Shown: positions 45,481-56,947 of the stretch, piece after piece
How the letters are laid out: each line of letters begins with the position of its first letter
How positions within the stretch are numbered: the first letter of the stretch is position 1
Source: Aricia agestis
Taxonomy: Eukaryota; Arthropoda; Insecta; Lepidoptera; Lycaenidae
Assembly (NCBI RefSeq): GCF_905147365.1
Contig: NC_056409.1
Location: 8,127,001-8,191,000 of the forward strand
Direction of reading: 5' to 3'
DNA: 64,000 nt
The notes under the pieces: model-generated
Told to the model about the DNA's origin: nothing
Databases searched by the model: none
The model's input: only the letters and a program-made list of their open reading frames with translations
Made by a program: the position numbers and the translations under genes

Positions 45481-47876
45481 TGGGTGAATTTCAACAAATG
45501 ACCTTTTTTTATCATATCGGTGAACTTTTTTATTTATACATATTTTATATACTTTTCAGGTTGTATGTAATGTAATTTAATATCATTAACGTATCGTTTA
45601 AGACTAAGGAGAAAATTCAGTTTGAATTCTGGTTTCCACCGATATGATAAACCGGCACCGATTTTTATTTCGGTGCACCGATATGATAAGCTTAACCACC
45701 GAACATGACATACTAATCCAGCGATATGATAATATTACCTTTATAATATTATATTTATGTATTTATTTTGATCAAGAATAGGGTACTTAAAATAAAATTA
45801 AAATATTTTAAAAATGTTTTACAATATTTGAGTGGATTTCAAAAACTTGCATTTTTATATAATTTTGGTGGAATTTTTTGTTTCTTGGTGTTTACGAGAA
45901 ACTGGTACGGCAACCACCACCTAGACGAGTTAGCTTATGATAGAACGAAGTGAATGGCGTATTTTTTCTGCTTCAAGAATCTTGAAGCTTGAAGAAAAAA
46001 GTGGTATTTTGTAAAAATAATGTTTTACACACCCTCTTACCCACCAAAATTAGAATTTGCGAGAAAAATAATCATTAAAAAAAAACTAAGTGCTCTAAAG
46101 TTATAGCACATTAACTTAACTATAAACAAACCAAAACTCTACCGATATTCAAAATAACATCATGATATTATTGCCACAAGTAGGATTATTTAAGTATACC
46201 AAAATTGCATAAAATCGGAGGTTTCATTTCTGGCTGGAAACTGGTACGACCCAGCCCACAGCCACCTCCTAAACTAGTTAGCGTGTGGCTGAATGAAGTA
46301 AATGGCGTATTTTTTATGCTTAAGAGATCAATGGTATTTTTTAGAAACAACGTTTCGTAAATCCCACCAAAATTTAAAAATTCTCCGCGACATACCTAAA
46401 CTGTGTCATAAAAACTCAACTACAGAAGTTAGCACAATAAAATTGATATATTATTACTATGTCAACTACTTATATAAAACGACTACATAAAAATAAAAAT
46501 CTAATGCAGTATCAAGTTTTTTGTTAATTGGTCTAGATATTGAGTAAAATTGTTCGGCGACAAGCTACCAAAATTGAAAATCGCCTATTTATGTTTATTT
46601 TCTTGGAAAATAATTATTATTTTTAAAAAATAAAGATTGGCCCAAATTATAAGCGTTATGTCCTACTTTTAAAATCAAAAATGAAAACGATATCTTGAAA
46701 AATTAAGATAGTTTTCAGCCTTGCCGCGCAAAAAAGCGGTTTGGGAAACCCAGTCATTTGATGTAGGGATTTAGAATTAAAAAAAAAATATCATCGTTGT
46801 ATTTATTAAAATGAACTAGATGTGAAGAGAAAAATAAAATAAAAACTTGAAATGGCCCATACATCCTTACATCCATTTATTTTTACTATCATGCGCATTT
46901 GTAATTTCTTTGTATACTTAACGAAATACCACTAGATCAACCGATATGATAAAACAATTCACCGATATGGTAAAATTATCAACCGATATGATAAAGCAAT
47001 CCACCGATGTGACAAAACTGTGCGTTGGTCATGATTCTAAACACCGATATTAGATTTAAGACACTGATTCGTTTTTTCTTATAATTTCGGTGTAAATTAT
47101 CATATCGGTGGTTAAAATGACCACCGATTACACCAATATGAGAGCAGCGACGTGAGAAAAAACGCACTTTTTAAGAAATTATAAAAAATGCATTATATCT
47201 AAGATAAATTTGGTTACAGATAATGAAGCTTAATCACTTAATACATTCATTAGAACCAAACAACAATTTTAAAACTATTAATTACATTTAAAAAATTCAA
47301 TCACCGATATTATAAAATAATTGGCTGAGAGCATTTTAATGGCATACTTATATTGTTGGCACGAATATGCAGCGGTTTGACGCAAATCAGTCTTGACTGC
47401 GTGGAAGCACACACTAAGGAGTAAATTAAAATTGGGGTGGGGAGACTGTCCGACTCGTCGATGAAAAGTAATGCTCAAATTTCTTTTATCCAGCAATATG
47501 AGGAAAATTCTCAGGACAAGTACATTTGTGCCTCTAAGTTACTATAATCGTTAGTTATATAATAAAATATGGTATATAATAATAGATTAACTAATGTTCT
47601 ACGAAATAATATAAGTTATACCCTTAAATTATTCATATTTTCTAGTACGTAAGCGTTTTTGTTTGTAAAAAAAGTAGAGGGACAGCACCGATTTGATAAA
47701 AATAGATCTTTAAGTTATTTATTTCTACCTTTGTAATAGTCCTAGGCATATTATATTTTTGCCACAATCCTATAGCTAACCATTGAATAGTAAAACAAAT
47801 AATTTACAACAATATTCCCTTTTTTTAATAGCAATTTCAACGAAGACAAAAAAAAGCCGTTTGGGAAATTCACCCA
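45481..47876. mobile_element. unclassified 2.4-kb unit with iterated CACCGATATGATAA
   Basis: Short inverted ends TGGGTGAATTTC (45481-45492) and GAAATTCACCCA (47865-47876). Copies or close variants of CACCGATATGATAA: plus strand at 45637, 45676, 45719, 46940, 46960, 46982, 47002, 47302 and 47686; minus strand at 45509-45522 and 47097-47110; shorter CACCGAT pieces at 45655, 46141, 47042 and 47122. Interior has a degenerate direct repeat (CTGGTACGGCAACC near 45902 and CTGGTACGACCCAG near 46241, each followed by AAATGGCGTATTTTTT or similar). No long ORF. The layout suggests a non-autonomous transposon with many protein-binding iterons, but neither target duplication nor superfamily can be fixed. 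Confidence 0.45.
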
Positions 47877-48116
47877 GAATTTAAGTTTCGAAAACTTTGT
47901 AAAATTTTAGTTTCAAATGCTATTTTCTTTCATGATGGCGTCCACGAAAAGATGATGGAAAGCGCCCCATTCTAACCAGTCTATCGAAATAAAATTAAAA
48001 AAAAGGCATTGATCGAAGAAAACGATGATATTATGTATTATAAATATATAATTATTATCAATTGATAAAAGGTCATCTTAATATACCCTTAAATGTTAGT
48101 AACTTTATCTAAAATT

Positions 48117-48314
48117 CAGCCTTTCCCAAAGTGGGCGATAACGTCACCTTATGGGCGCTGCAGGTCTAAAGGCGAGCGGTGTGGGACCCAGAAAAAATGG
48201 GAGGTAATTTATTTTATATGGATTCATTTTAAACTGAAACAAGGGGAGCGCCAAAACATAATTTTAATTTGTTCTCAAAGTGGGCACTAGACAAATTAAG
48301 TTTGGGAACCCCTG
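48117..48314. mobile_element. hAT-like MITE
   Basis: Ends CAGCCTTTCCCAAAGTGG and AGTTTGGGAACCCCTG, the CAG...CTG pattern of hAT elements. Contains GGGCGCTGCAGGTCTA and TGGGACCCAG, seen in a common lepidopteran repeat. Target duplication not clear. Confidence 0.6.
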
Positions 48315-48860
48315 AATTCTAAATTGTGACATTCAGATCATTTATTAATTTTGATTGTAACGATTGGTTAGTTGTGAATGGATTAGAACACCCATCGCCC
48401 CCATAATAACTTTTCATATGTACCTTTTTACATCGAAAACGAAAACGTTCTGAAACTGAAAAGAGTTTCAACGTTTTATTTCTTTTACTGGATCAAAAAA
48501 ATACCTAAATGATAATTTTATATTAGGCAAATACGCCCCCTGCGTAAACACAAAAAAGAATAATGGATAATGAACACGCCCTAAGCTTGTTAAGTTTTAT
48601 AGACAGTAAAACCTACGCCAATATCAGTCAATCTGTCCGTACGGCGGCGCCTATCGCCTGTCGCCTTGGAAAAACAAACAAAAAAATGTTCATCGATAAA
48701 GCCAATATTGAAGTAATCCTAAGTTTATTGGATTGCTTGAGAATTATTGTCTACGAACGGTTAGATCAGCCCGCTGGCAAACTTTAGTGGTAGTTATGAT
48801 TGAGTCGAGACTGCTGCGGATTCTGTACATGGCCTATATGATATTAGTATCGGACTAATT
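48315..48860. other. unassigned intergenic sequence
   Basis: An open frame at 48563-48787 has no recognisable domain. Nothing else seen. Confidence 0.35.
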
Positions 48861-48917
48861 GGTTTATGGGCTTCGGCCTGACCGAGCATAACACCTCGCT
48901 CGGTCAGAAGATCTTAC
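48861..48917 (+). repeat. fragment shared with the putative LTR at 30.6 kb
   Basis: GGGCTTCGGCCTGACCGAGC and CATAACACCTCGCTCGGTCA then GAAGATCTTAC, nearly identical to 30583-30634. Confidence 0.6.
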
Positions 48918-49013
48918 AACAAACACTTACAACTTTTATTTTAATAATAAGTTACAGACTTTTATTTTAAAAAGAAGATTTTGACCCAATACAGTATCTA
49001 GCAGATTCTTCAA

Positions 49014-50039
49014 CCCTGCACAGGTCGCGCGGATTACAATAGTAATCCATTGATACAAAATCGTCTGAGAATGGTTGGTGGATGCCTTTAGGTACTTGTA
49101 GCTAGACAACCGACGTGTACACTCAGTGCAGAACGAGTGCCAGCATCGCGTGGTTTTTTATCTGGAGCGCTTCAAAGTGGACTGCATTACTATTGTAATC
49201 CGCGCGACTTATTACGTGAGTATAATTTTTTTTTATTTTTATTTATTAACGAATTTTTAACGTTTTTTACTATGGATTGTGTATTATATAACGCAGTTAT
49301 ATAATATATAGAGTATTTTTTTATAAGTTTTGAGCAGTAATATGAATTTTCCCTTATAAACTTCTATGTTTTTCAGAATAACTATGGATGAACGCCGGGT
49401 AGCTCAAATTTAGACTTGGTTAGAAGAGAAAACCTACAAAAGTAGTAATAATTGTTATGTGTTATATATTCCGTGGAATACGTTGTGTTCAAAACGTCAA
49501 ACAAAAAATTAGAAAAATTTAATGAAATGATTTGATTTTGATTTCTCTCGCATTGGCATGGATGAAGTCCTTGCCCAACAGAGAATTTAAAAAAATCATT
49601 ACCACGAAGCCCAGCTATCGAAATTAAAATATTTCTTGACCTTCTTGAAAATGAAAGCCGTCCATCTACATCTTCATCTTCAAATACTGGGTGAGTAGGT
49701 TGCTGTCTCGACTGCGGAAGAGCGCGTAACAAAAGCACTCGCCGATCATGCACAGCATGTAAAAATTCGTCTATCCTGACTATTCTAAGTATATACTATA
49801 TAATATGTTCTTCTTGCATTGCGGACAATGATTAGTTAACATAATCATGAAGGCTGATTGTTAATCTCATTTTGAAATTAAAGTTCCATTTTTGTATATA
49901 AAAACGTCAATGTGCCTATTTCATTTTTTATTTAGTTGTTTTTTGATTATTTTGGAGTTTTATTTTGATTTGAAAATGGATTACAATTGTAATCCGCGCG
50001 ACCTTTTACGTGACTTTAAAGAGCGCGACCGGTGCAGGG
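49014..50039. mobile_element. unclassified DNA transposon with CCCTGCAC ends
   Basis: Ends CCCTGCACAGGTCGCGCGGA and GAGCGCGACCGGTGCAGGG, flanked by CTTCAA and CTTCAT as a possible 5-bp duplication. The palindrome ATTACAATAGTAAT next to GCGCGAC recurs at about 49031, 49186 and 49981 (last as ATTACAATTGTAAT), so 49021-49210 is itself a foldback. A minus-strand open frame (49382-49753) shows SRQQPTHPVFEDEDVDGRLS but no domain I can name. The interior is AT-rich. Confidence 0.5.
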
Positions 50040-50082
50040 CTTCATTAAGTTGGAGTTTACACCTGAAAAGTGAAATATGAAA

Positions 50083-50361
50083 TTATTTTTGTTACACACT
50101 GTATGTGTGTAACAAAAATAAGTGATAATACTTTAGGGTGTGTACGTGTTTCTTATAGAGAGTTCACTGTGAAAGTAGCAGCTCTGAAAGACGAAAATTT
50201 TTTTTCACTTTTGTATGGGCAAGGGCCCGAGCGTCAAGAGTTTCCCCATACAAAAGTGAAAAAAATGTTTGGTCTTTCAGCGCTGCTACTTTCACAGTGA
50301 ACTCTTTACAAGGAACACGTACACACCCTAAAGTATTATCACTTATTTTTGTTACACTCTG
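50083..50361. mobile_element. foldback MITE (TGTAACAAAAATAAGTG family), copy 3, with a tandem end
   Basis: The main element runs from TGTGTGTAACAAAAATAAGT (50104) to TTATTTTTGTTACACTCTG. A stray right end TTATTTTTGTTACACACTG (50084-50102) sits directly before it, so an additional copy has been reduced to its tip or the end was duplicated. Confidence 0.8.
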
Positions 50362-52299
50362 TATAGTATATGCCAAGAACAAAACCAATTATTTTCTTGG
50401 TTTTCACTAGGTATAATATACTGCGTGAAATTTTAATGGTTGTTTTCCCGCAGTAAAATGATTCTATCTTAGTAGTACTACCTACAACAGATTTGTGATG
50501 ATTTTTTTATTGAAAACATAAATAAAATTCGGCCGGGTCATAGCCGCTCGTGCCTATCGGCATAAAGTTGCCATAGTACGTCATACAAAATATTTTTTAT
50601 TTTAAAAAAATAATTCGCATGATTCGATAGTACTACTATAGGTAAATCGTTCTGCTGCGGGAAAACAGCCACTAAAATGTCACGTTGTATTACGTAGCTG
50701 CAAAAACTTGAAACGTATATTTTGAGTGTAAATTAAAGTAAAATTATTGAAAAATGGTGACTTATCTTCATGATTCTTAGTCTCAATAATTATAGTAGAA
50801 TCATGATGAGTACTATTTAAACAGATCAAAGCAATAAAGACGGAATTAACGATCGCACCTCGGCGAACTGCGAATCCTAGTTACAAAATATGGGGGTAAT
50901 TTATTGAATCAATAGCCATAATATTTAACAATCGCGAGATAGCTAAGATCCAATTTATTTCACGTTTAAAGCAAATATAATTTACATAGCGTCTTATATT
51001 AAATTTCACCCACGCCGAATGGAAACTTCGCGCGATCTCGAGTAGCCGGGATCTGTCGGGATCCAATCTGCCGTGATATTGGAACCAATATTTGTTTTTT
51101 AGATTGGTTTATTTAAATGTTATCGAGCGTTTACGAGTCTATTAACGGTTTTAATCGAGAAATCTTTGTTACCGGAACCGTTTCCCCTTCCGCAGGTACG
51201 AGTGCGGCTAGAATATTATTTCGAAAGCGTTCGATGTTGTTTTTGCGAACGCGAGCGCTCGACGAGCTATTTATTGGTTCGGGCTGAATTTTATTGATAG
51301 ACTATAAAGCGGAATTGAAGTTTATGTACATTCATGAATTGAAAAATTTCTGTTTGTGTTCGTAGTCGCAGCGGAGGCTCGGGGCGGGCGGCGGTCGCAA
51401 TATTCCGATACTTTTAAATATCGCAACGAGAGCTAAGATCTATTGCAATTTGCAACGTCGGCAAACACTTTTTGGCTTATATTAAAATCGTATCGAGGTT
51501 ACGAGTCATTATTACTTTTCAATTTTTATAACTTTTAAAACTTTAATGAGGCGCCCGGGTGGCGACATTTAAATATCTATAAAATCGGAGCGACGTCGCA
51601 ACGTTGAAAAACGTTGTATCGACTAAAAGTTAATCTATTCTATCCGTAGCAGCTTCACTTTAAAATATAAATTACATCTCGAGTCTGAGACCATCAAAGG
51701 GATCGAAGTGCCAGTAAAATATAGAGCTCCAATCTGACGCGAAACTGGGGTATGTATTTGACAAACAATTTATAGATATAATAACACTAGGATATGCGAT
51801 CCGTCGCGTCGTAGCCTCTCGTTCGGACGCGAACTGTACCACGTTTCGATCTTATTTCAAAAGCAGTAAGGTACAACGGTACACCGGCGGCGACTGTACA
51901 ATGTACATACACCTGTAACGCGATCCTGTAATTGTGATAAGTCTTAATTGAATATTCATTACGACTACGGAATTCAATTATAGGACTCAATTATTAATTA
52001 TTATATGCAAATTGATTTACGCGGCACAATGAGGTACTTAAGTTCTGGGGAGTGATCCGCCTCGTAGGTACTCGACGCGCGACGTCTGATCGTGATGTAA
52101 TTGAACTATAATGGGCTTTTAAATATTTTTTCAATTAAGTAAATAGAATCTCTGCTCTTCGCACTGTAGTCTTCACAGGTTTTATATTCCTTTTAAGCAG
52201 CTATCCCAAACCCACGGCTTTATTTGAGGCCAGCGTGATGTTAAACCATTTTGAAATTCGCGCCCACCGGCAAAATAATGTAAAGTCGTCGTAAAAGAC
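50362..52299. other. mostly single-copy, possibly conserved non-coding region
   Basis: No repeat copies from the window. 51060-51650 is CpG-containing with features such as GCGAACGCGAGCGCTCGACG and GGCGGGCGGCGGTCGC, unlike its AT-rich surroundings. No ORF with a recognisable domain. Could hold an enhancer or an exon of a gene mostly outside the window; unproven. Confidence 0.35.
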
Positions 52300-52354
52300 G
52301 TGAAATTTTTTCCACTTTTGAATCTTAATGATTCAAAAGTGGAAAAAATTTCAC
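52300..52354. repeat. perfect hairpin, 25-bp arms
   Basis: Left arm GTGAAATTTTTTCCACTTTT..., loop TTAAT, exact reverse complement at 52330-52354. No TIR or TSD signature. Confidence 0.85.
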
Positions 52355-52513
52355 TCAATTTTGAAGAACGTTACTTTTTAACCCTAAAAAATTTTTGTAG
52401 CGGCCCGTGACTCGTGAGTCGTGACACCAAGACCAAGACATGTTTGTGGCCCGTATGAAAAAAATGTCGGGAACCATGGCTCTAAAGAGAAATCCCAAGG
52501 TTTTGTAAGGGTG

Positions 52514-53070
52514 ATAATCCATACTAATATTATTAAATGCGAAAGTGTGTCAGTCTGTCTGTTATCTCTTCACGCTCTAACCGCAGAACCGATTTTGCTG
52601 AAATTAGGTATGGAGATATATTGAATCCCAGGAATGAACATATGATATTTTTATCCTGTAACTAGCTGTCCCGGTGAACTTCGTGTCACTTTAAAACCTT
52701 CCCTGGACTTCTACGACTATTTTAAGACTAAAATTAGCCCAACCCGTTCAGCAGTTCGAGTTTTAGCGTTACTAACATAATTGAAAATCCATTTTTATAT
52801 ATTTGACTTTTAAGTATTATCACAAATCTTTTGTATGGGAGTATAGAAAAGTGTTGTTTTTAGACTTTTAATTTTTTTTTTAGAATTTTTCTCTCCGTAA
52901 GAACCATCCTCGTACTTCAAGGAATATTTTAAAAAAATAATTAGCGAAATCGGTCCAACCGTTCTCGAGTTTTGCGCTTAGCAACACATTCAGCGACTCA
53001 TTTTCATATTATAGATAAAGTACGGTTCCCGCGCGATAAACGAACATTGGCGCAACGGAGATGCGGGGAA
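52514..53070 (+). mobile_element. Helitron-like element with a second one nested inside
   Basis: The outer element starts TCCATACTAATATTATTAAA and GCGAAAGTGTGTCAG (52514-52661) and resumes with GTACGGTTCCCGCGCGATAA and GCGCAACGGAGATGCGGG (53018-53070). The gap 52662-53017 begins CTAGCTGTCCCGGTGAACTT, the reverse of a CTAG 3' end, so an inverted Helitron-like element inserted there. Confidence 0.65.
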
Positions 53071-53195
53071 CAAATAACAATCAATGACTACACAAACTAA
53101 GTACTTACCATAAAGTTAATATACCTAGCGGAATAGAGCAACAATCTCGAGCTGTCAAACGAAACCGAAATTGGTTTCATCGTGTGTAAATATAT

Positions 53196-53872
53196 TGTTA
53201 CGGTACATGGTATACGGACACGTGGTGCCATCTAGCGACAAACCAGCGAAATTTACCGAGGGAGCACAGGCAACATAAATCCCCTACTCAATACTAGATG
53301 GCATGAGGTGCGCAAGTACATACTCGAACCTTCTAGAAAGGTCCAATGCTTGTTTACGTGTTTAACGTTTATTTGTTTGCTTGTTTACGTGTTTAGTTGT
53401 TTACTTTTATTGTGGCACATTCTCGAGCGCAAGTACATACTCGAACCTTCTAGAAAGGTCCAATGCTTGTTTACGTGTTTAACGTTTATTTGTTTGCGTG
53501 TTTACGTGTTTAGTTGTTTACTTTTATTGTGGTACATTCTCGAGCCTCCTAGAAAGTTTCCACGGTTGTTTACGTGTTTACGTGAATCGGGAACTTTCTG
53601 TAATTCGTCTCGCCATATAAAAAGCCGTAGGCAGGCCCGGCGAGTCAGTTCGATCTGAGCGATCTTCGAGGCGACAACAAGTGAGTGAACCAGTGAAACC
53701 TGCGACTTGGCTACGACCTAGGACAGTGATAGTGCTTAGTGATTGGACCTAGTGATTAGTGTTTGGACTTAGTGCTAAGTGTTGTGACCTAGTGTTTAGT
53801 GCAGTGTTAATAAAGTCTTAAAGAGAGTCACCAGGTCTTTCTCTCCAAAACCTCGAACCCTAGCACGTAACA
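53196..53872 (+). mobile_element. solo LTR of a Gypsy-type retrotransposon
   Basis: TGTTACGG...CGTAACA ends, 677 bp, flanked by ATAT on both sides (53192-53195, 53873-53876): a 4-bp duplication as in Gypsy elements. Core promoter: TATAAAAA at 53616 and an arthropod initiator TCAGTT with its A at 53647, 31 bases downstream. Poly(A) signal AATAAA at 53809. A 117-bp U3 segment is duplicated in tandem (53310 and 53427). No internal coding region survives, so LTR-LTR recombination removed it. Confidence 0.88.
53326..53455 (+). promoter_or_regulatory. heat-shock-element-like motifs in the LTR
   Basis: GAACCTTCTAGAA (GAAnnTTCnnGAA, a three-module HSE) at 53326-53338 and again at 53443-53455 within the duplicated U3 unit. 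A weaker TAGAAAGTTTC lies near 53550 and a two-module GAACTTTC at 53591-53598. All are upstream of the TATA box at 53616. Confidence 0.6.
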
Positions 53873-53876
53873 ATAT

Positions 53877-54703
53877 GTGTACGTATACACTTACACAAGC
53901 ATGATTGAACATGATTTCTATGAGATTAAATTGTCAACGTGCGGCACGTGCCGACTGGACATCAAAACAAAAGAATGCTGCTGTCATGTATCACACGTTT
54001 TTTTTTACCACGCAGTGTTATACTGACATCTCTTTTGCTCAGGCCTTTGTTTCTCTGTTCCGCTAGGTATATTAACTTTAAGGTACTTACCGAAAAAGAT
54101 TAGGCTACGTAGCTACGTAATATAAATACAGCCCTGAAACAAAGACATGGATAAACGCTTTTAGTCTATACTAAAACAAAGGAAAATCAATAAGCACTTA
54201 CCTCAAGACAATATCAACGGTATCGAAGTTCAATTCCCCGATTCATTACTTTCTTCTTGAATACGAGGCAAGGAGATGCTAAAGTTTAATTGACTTTCAA
54301 GATTTTTAATTAGAAACTTAAGAAAAGATACACAGAAGGAACCGTAGACGCGGCTCGCAAATGATATTACAATTCTCCCGGGACCTTCACGACTCACGAC
54401 AAGTCCGACGCTAAAGCCGTGCAATATCACGGAGATTACAATTTCTTAGGTGAAATACGACATTTAAGAAGCATACTGGTTCTAATCATAGTGATTAGAA
54501 ATCGTCATACGAGGCTTGATTGAACATTAACTTTAAATTTTGGTGTAGAGGTTCTACAGCTCTTTTATTTCTTTATACTTATATAAAGTATAATAATTAT
54601 AGCTATATTGCCAAATGAAATTTCCTCAAAAATATTTGTATGTGAGTCACAATTTTAATACATTTTAAGTCAGTAGACTTACTTGCCTTACTTAAGGTGA
54701 CGC
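53877..54703. other. unassigned intergenic sequence
   Basis: Nothing recognised beyond short AT-rich stretches. Confidence 0.4.
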
Positions 54704-55182
54704 CTTGATAGTTTGGCTGCAGCGATATCGATTTTTCTCAACAATGACTAAAGCTAAGAAATTAAAGTTGTAAATTAAAGTTGTAAAAAATAAAATGTCT
54801 TTATCTTTGAATTACCCATAGCATAACACGATTGGTCAACTTTTATAACACAGAATAATTATTAAAAAATAGAATAGATAGAATCCCTGTTTTACAGGTC
54901 GTATAAAAACAGGGATTTTGCCAACAGAGGAGAGTGATTTAAACTTCCAAAATTTGTACATAGATTAGTTCAAGCATACACTATAATTTGCCCATTGCTT
55001 ATACATATGAAATATATTTATGGTTTTAAATAACGCTACAAAAACCATTTTGTCGCTTACGCCCTTTCCATTTCTTGCTGTTCAATTTCTTATTTTCTAT
55101 GAAAGGCCGGCCCGGCCTCATAGAAAACAAGCGATCTAAAACATATCCAAAACGATTTTTTACTTTAACGCGGCGTCACCTT
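54704..55182. mobile_element. possible MITE with AAGGTGACGCC ends
   Basis: AAGGTGACGCC at 54704 is mirrored by GGCGTCACCTT at 55172-55182. The interior is AT-rich with a hairpin AATCCCTGTTTTA...AAAACAGGGATT at about 54880-54916. Target duplication is unclear. Confidence 0.5.
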
Positions 55183-55664
55183 CACTAACGATGTATTATC
55201 GGTCAATGTAAATCATAGTGAAATTTTAAAAAGTTGATATTTCTTTGCGACGGCTGACCGTTTTTAACAAAGTTTGCATTTCGTTTGCGTTTCCTTTAAA
55301 TTTTAAATATTTCTCTTGTATTTGGATAAGATTTGCAAGATTTATTAGTAAGATTAAATAGCTTCGGTAGTAACTTACTATTTACTAATGTTTCTACAGG
55401 ATAAGCCTTACATAGTGACTTATCAATAAATACAATTACCTAAGGAAAGATAGAATGCATTATCTATGACTATTGGCATAGCATTAGGCGATTTTATTTG
55501 CTCCCTTGCGTTTTAATTTTAAAAAATCGGCCAAGTGCGAGTTGGACTCGCCCATAAAGGATTCCGTACCGTTAATGAGCAAAAATAGGCCAGAACTTGT
55601 GTTTTTTGTATTCCTATACAAAAAACACAATTTCTGGCCTATTTTTTAACTTTATAGTTTAGTT

Positions 55665-55860
55665 AAATTAAGAAATTAAAAAAAAACTCCGCCAAACAAC
55701 TTTAAAAAGTAATGAAAGTCCCCCGACACACCTTGACAACAATTATGGACTAAAATATCACTTTACATTTAGGAATTATTTAAACTTAAAGTCAGTAAAA
55801 TATATTATTTCATTACTTTTTACAGTTGTTTGGCGGGGTTTTTTTTAAATTTCTTAATTT
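55665..55860. mobile_element. palindromic MITE nested in the CGGCC repeat
   Basis: AAATTAAGAAATT then CTCCGCCAAACAAC and AAAAAGTAATGAAA on the left are mirrored by TTTCATTACTTTTT, GTTGTTTGGCGGGG and AAATTTCTTAATTT on the right. About 52-bp arms. Confidence 0.7.
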
Positions 55861-55862
55861 AA

Positions 55863-56505
55863 TTTTATTTCATGCTTTTTAAACTTGTGTTGGTATAGTG
55901 CAGAATAATTCCTATCAACAGGATCATAATATATATATATACGAATGGCCTTTTGGATGAGGCCGTCAATATGAGTCCAAACATGAAACCTCCACTTTGG
56001 GTTCATATGGAGCTCGGCTCCTATAGAATCCAGGTGATGCTGCAGCAGAAGCATGCAAAAATTTATTGGTTATCTACGTCTTACTAGTTGTCGCAATTCA
56101 AATGAGCCCAAACACGAAACCGTTGCTCTAAGTTGGTGAGGAGTTGGGTATCCTATTGATTACCAGGTGATGCTGCAGCACCAGCTCAACTTTCCATTAA
56201 TGTGTAAATATTTATAAATGTCACGAACTAGAATGCAATAAAGCCCACCAAATGACTGCAAGTTGCTAATCAGCCCTTCACGAACCAGATGAACCGCGAT
56301 TTTTCAGCACGGAGCAGGCTGATGATGATGAACTATAGCTAAGAACACTCTCAATGAAGTCAGCTTTCAAACAAAAAAAACTAGATCAAAATCGGTCCAC
56401 CCGTTTGCATGCTACGATGCCACAGACAGACAGACAGACAGACAGACCGATAGACAGACACTTCAAACTTATAACACCCCTCTTTTTTGTCGGAGGTTAA
56501 ATAGG
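55863..56505 (+). repeat. interspersed repeat with CAGA microsatellite and AACACCCC tail
   Basis: Two related sub-blocks (AGTCCAAACATGAAACC near 55974 and AGCCCAAACACGAAACCG near 56105, each followed by CCAGGTGATGCTGCAGCA), then AAAATCGGTCCACCCGTTTG, a (CAGA)n tract and CTTATAACACCCCTC. This tail is typical of a dispersed lepidopteran element of uncertain class. Confidence 0.55.
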
Positions 56506-56947
56506 CCAGAAATTTCACAATTGTGTTTTTTGTATTCCTATACAAAAAACACAATTTCTGGCCTATTTTTGTTTGATTTAACTTTATAGTTTAGTTAATT
56601 TAATATTATGAATAATAATTAAAGTACACATAATATAATTAGGGCCTTTGTGAAAATTTCAGTTGCCGTTGTTGCCGTTGTTGCCGTTACTGAGATAGAG
56701 CAAAAAAGGCCAAAAAAAATTACGTTTGTTGTATGGGATCCCCCCTTAAATACTAATTTTATTTTGATTTTAGTATTTGTTGTTATAGCGGCAACAGATA
56801 TAAGTACATAATCTGAAAATTTCTGAAGTCTAGCTATAGCGGTTCTTGAGATATAGCCTGAGGACGGACAGACGGACAGACAGACAGACGGACAGACATC
56901 GAAGTCTCAGTAGGTAATAAGTCCCTTTGGGTACGACACCCTAAAAA

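Larger units (their letters stand above)
55519..56947 (+). repeat. CGGCC repeat, copy 5, split by other elements
   Basis: Left end AAAAATCGGCCAAGTGCGAG (55525), right end TTGGGTACGACACCCTAAAA (56928-56947). Between them lie a palindromic MITE (55665-55860) and a block ending ACACCCCTCTTTTTTGTCGG (about 55863-56505). A hairpin TTGTGTTTTTTGTAT..ATACAAAAAACACAA occurs on both sides (about 55595 and 56520), so part of the repeat was duplicated. Confidence 0.75.

Noticed and set aside
49382..49753. Minus-strand open frame inside the CCCTGCAC-ended element as a transposase
   Set aside because: Part of the text looks protein-like, but no catalytic motif or zinc finger is visible, so no function can be given.
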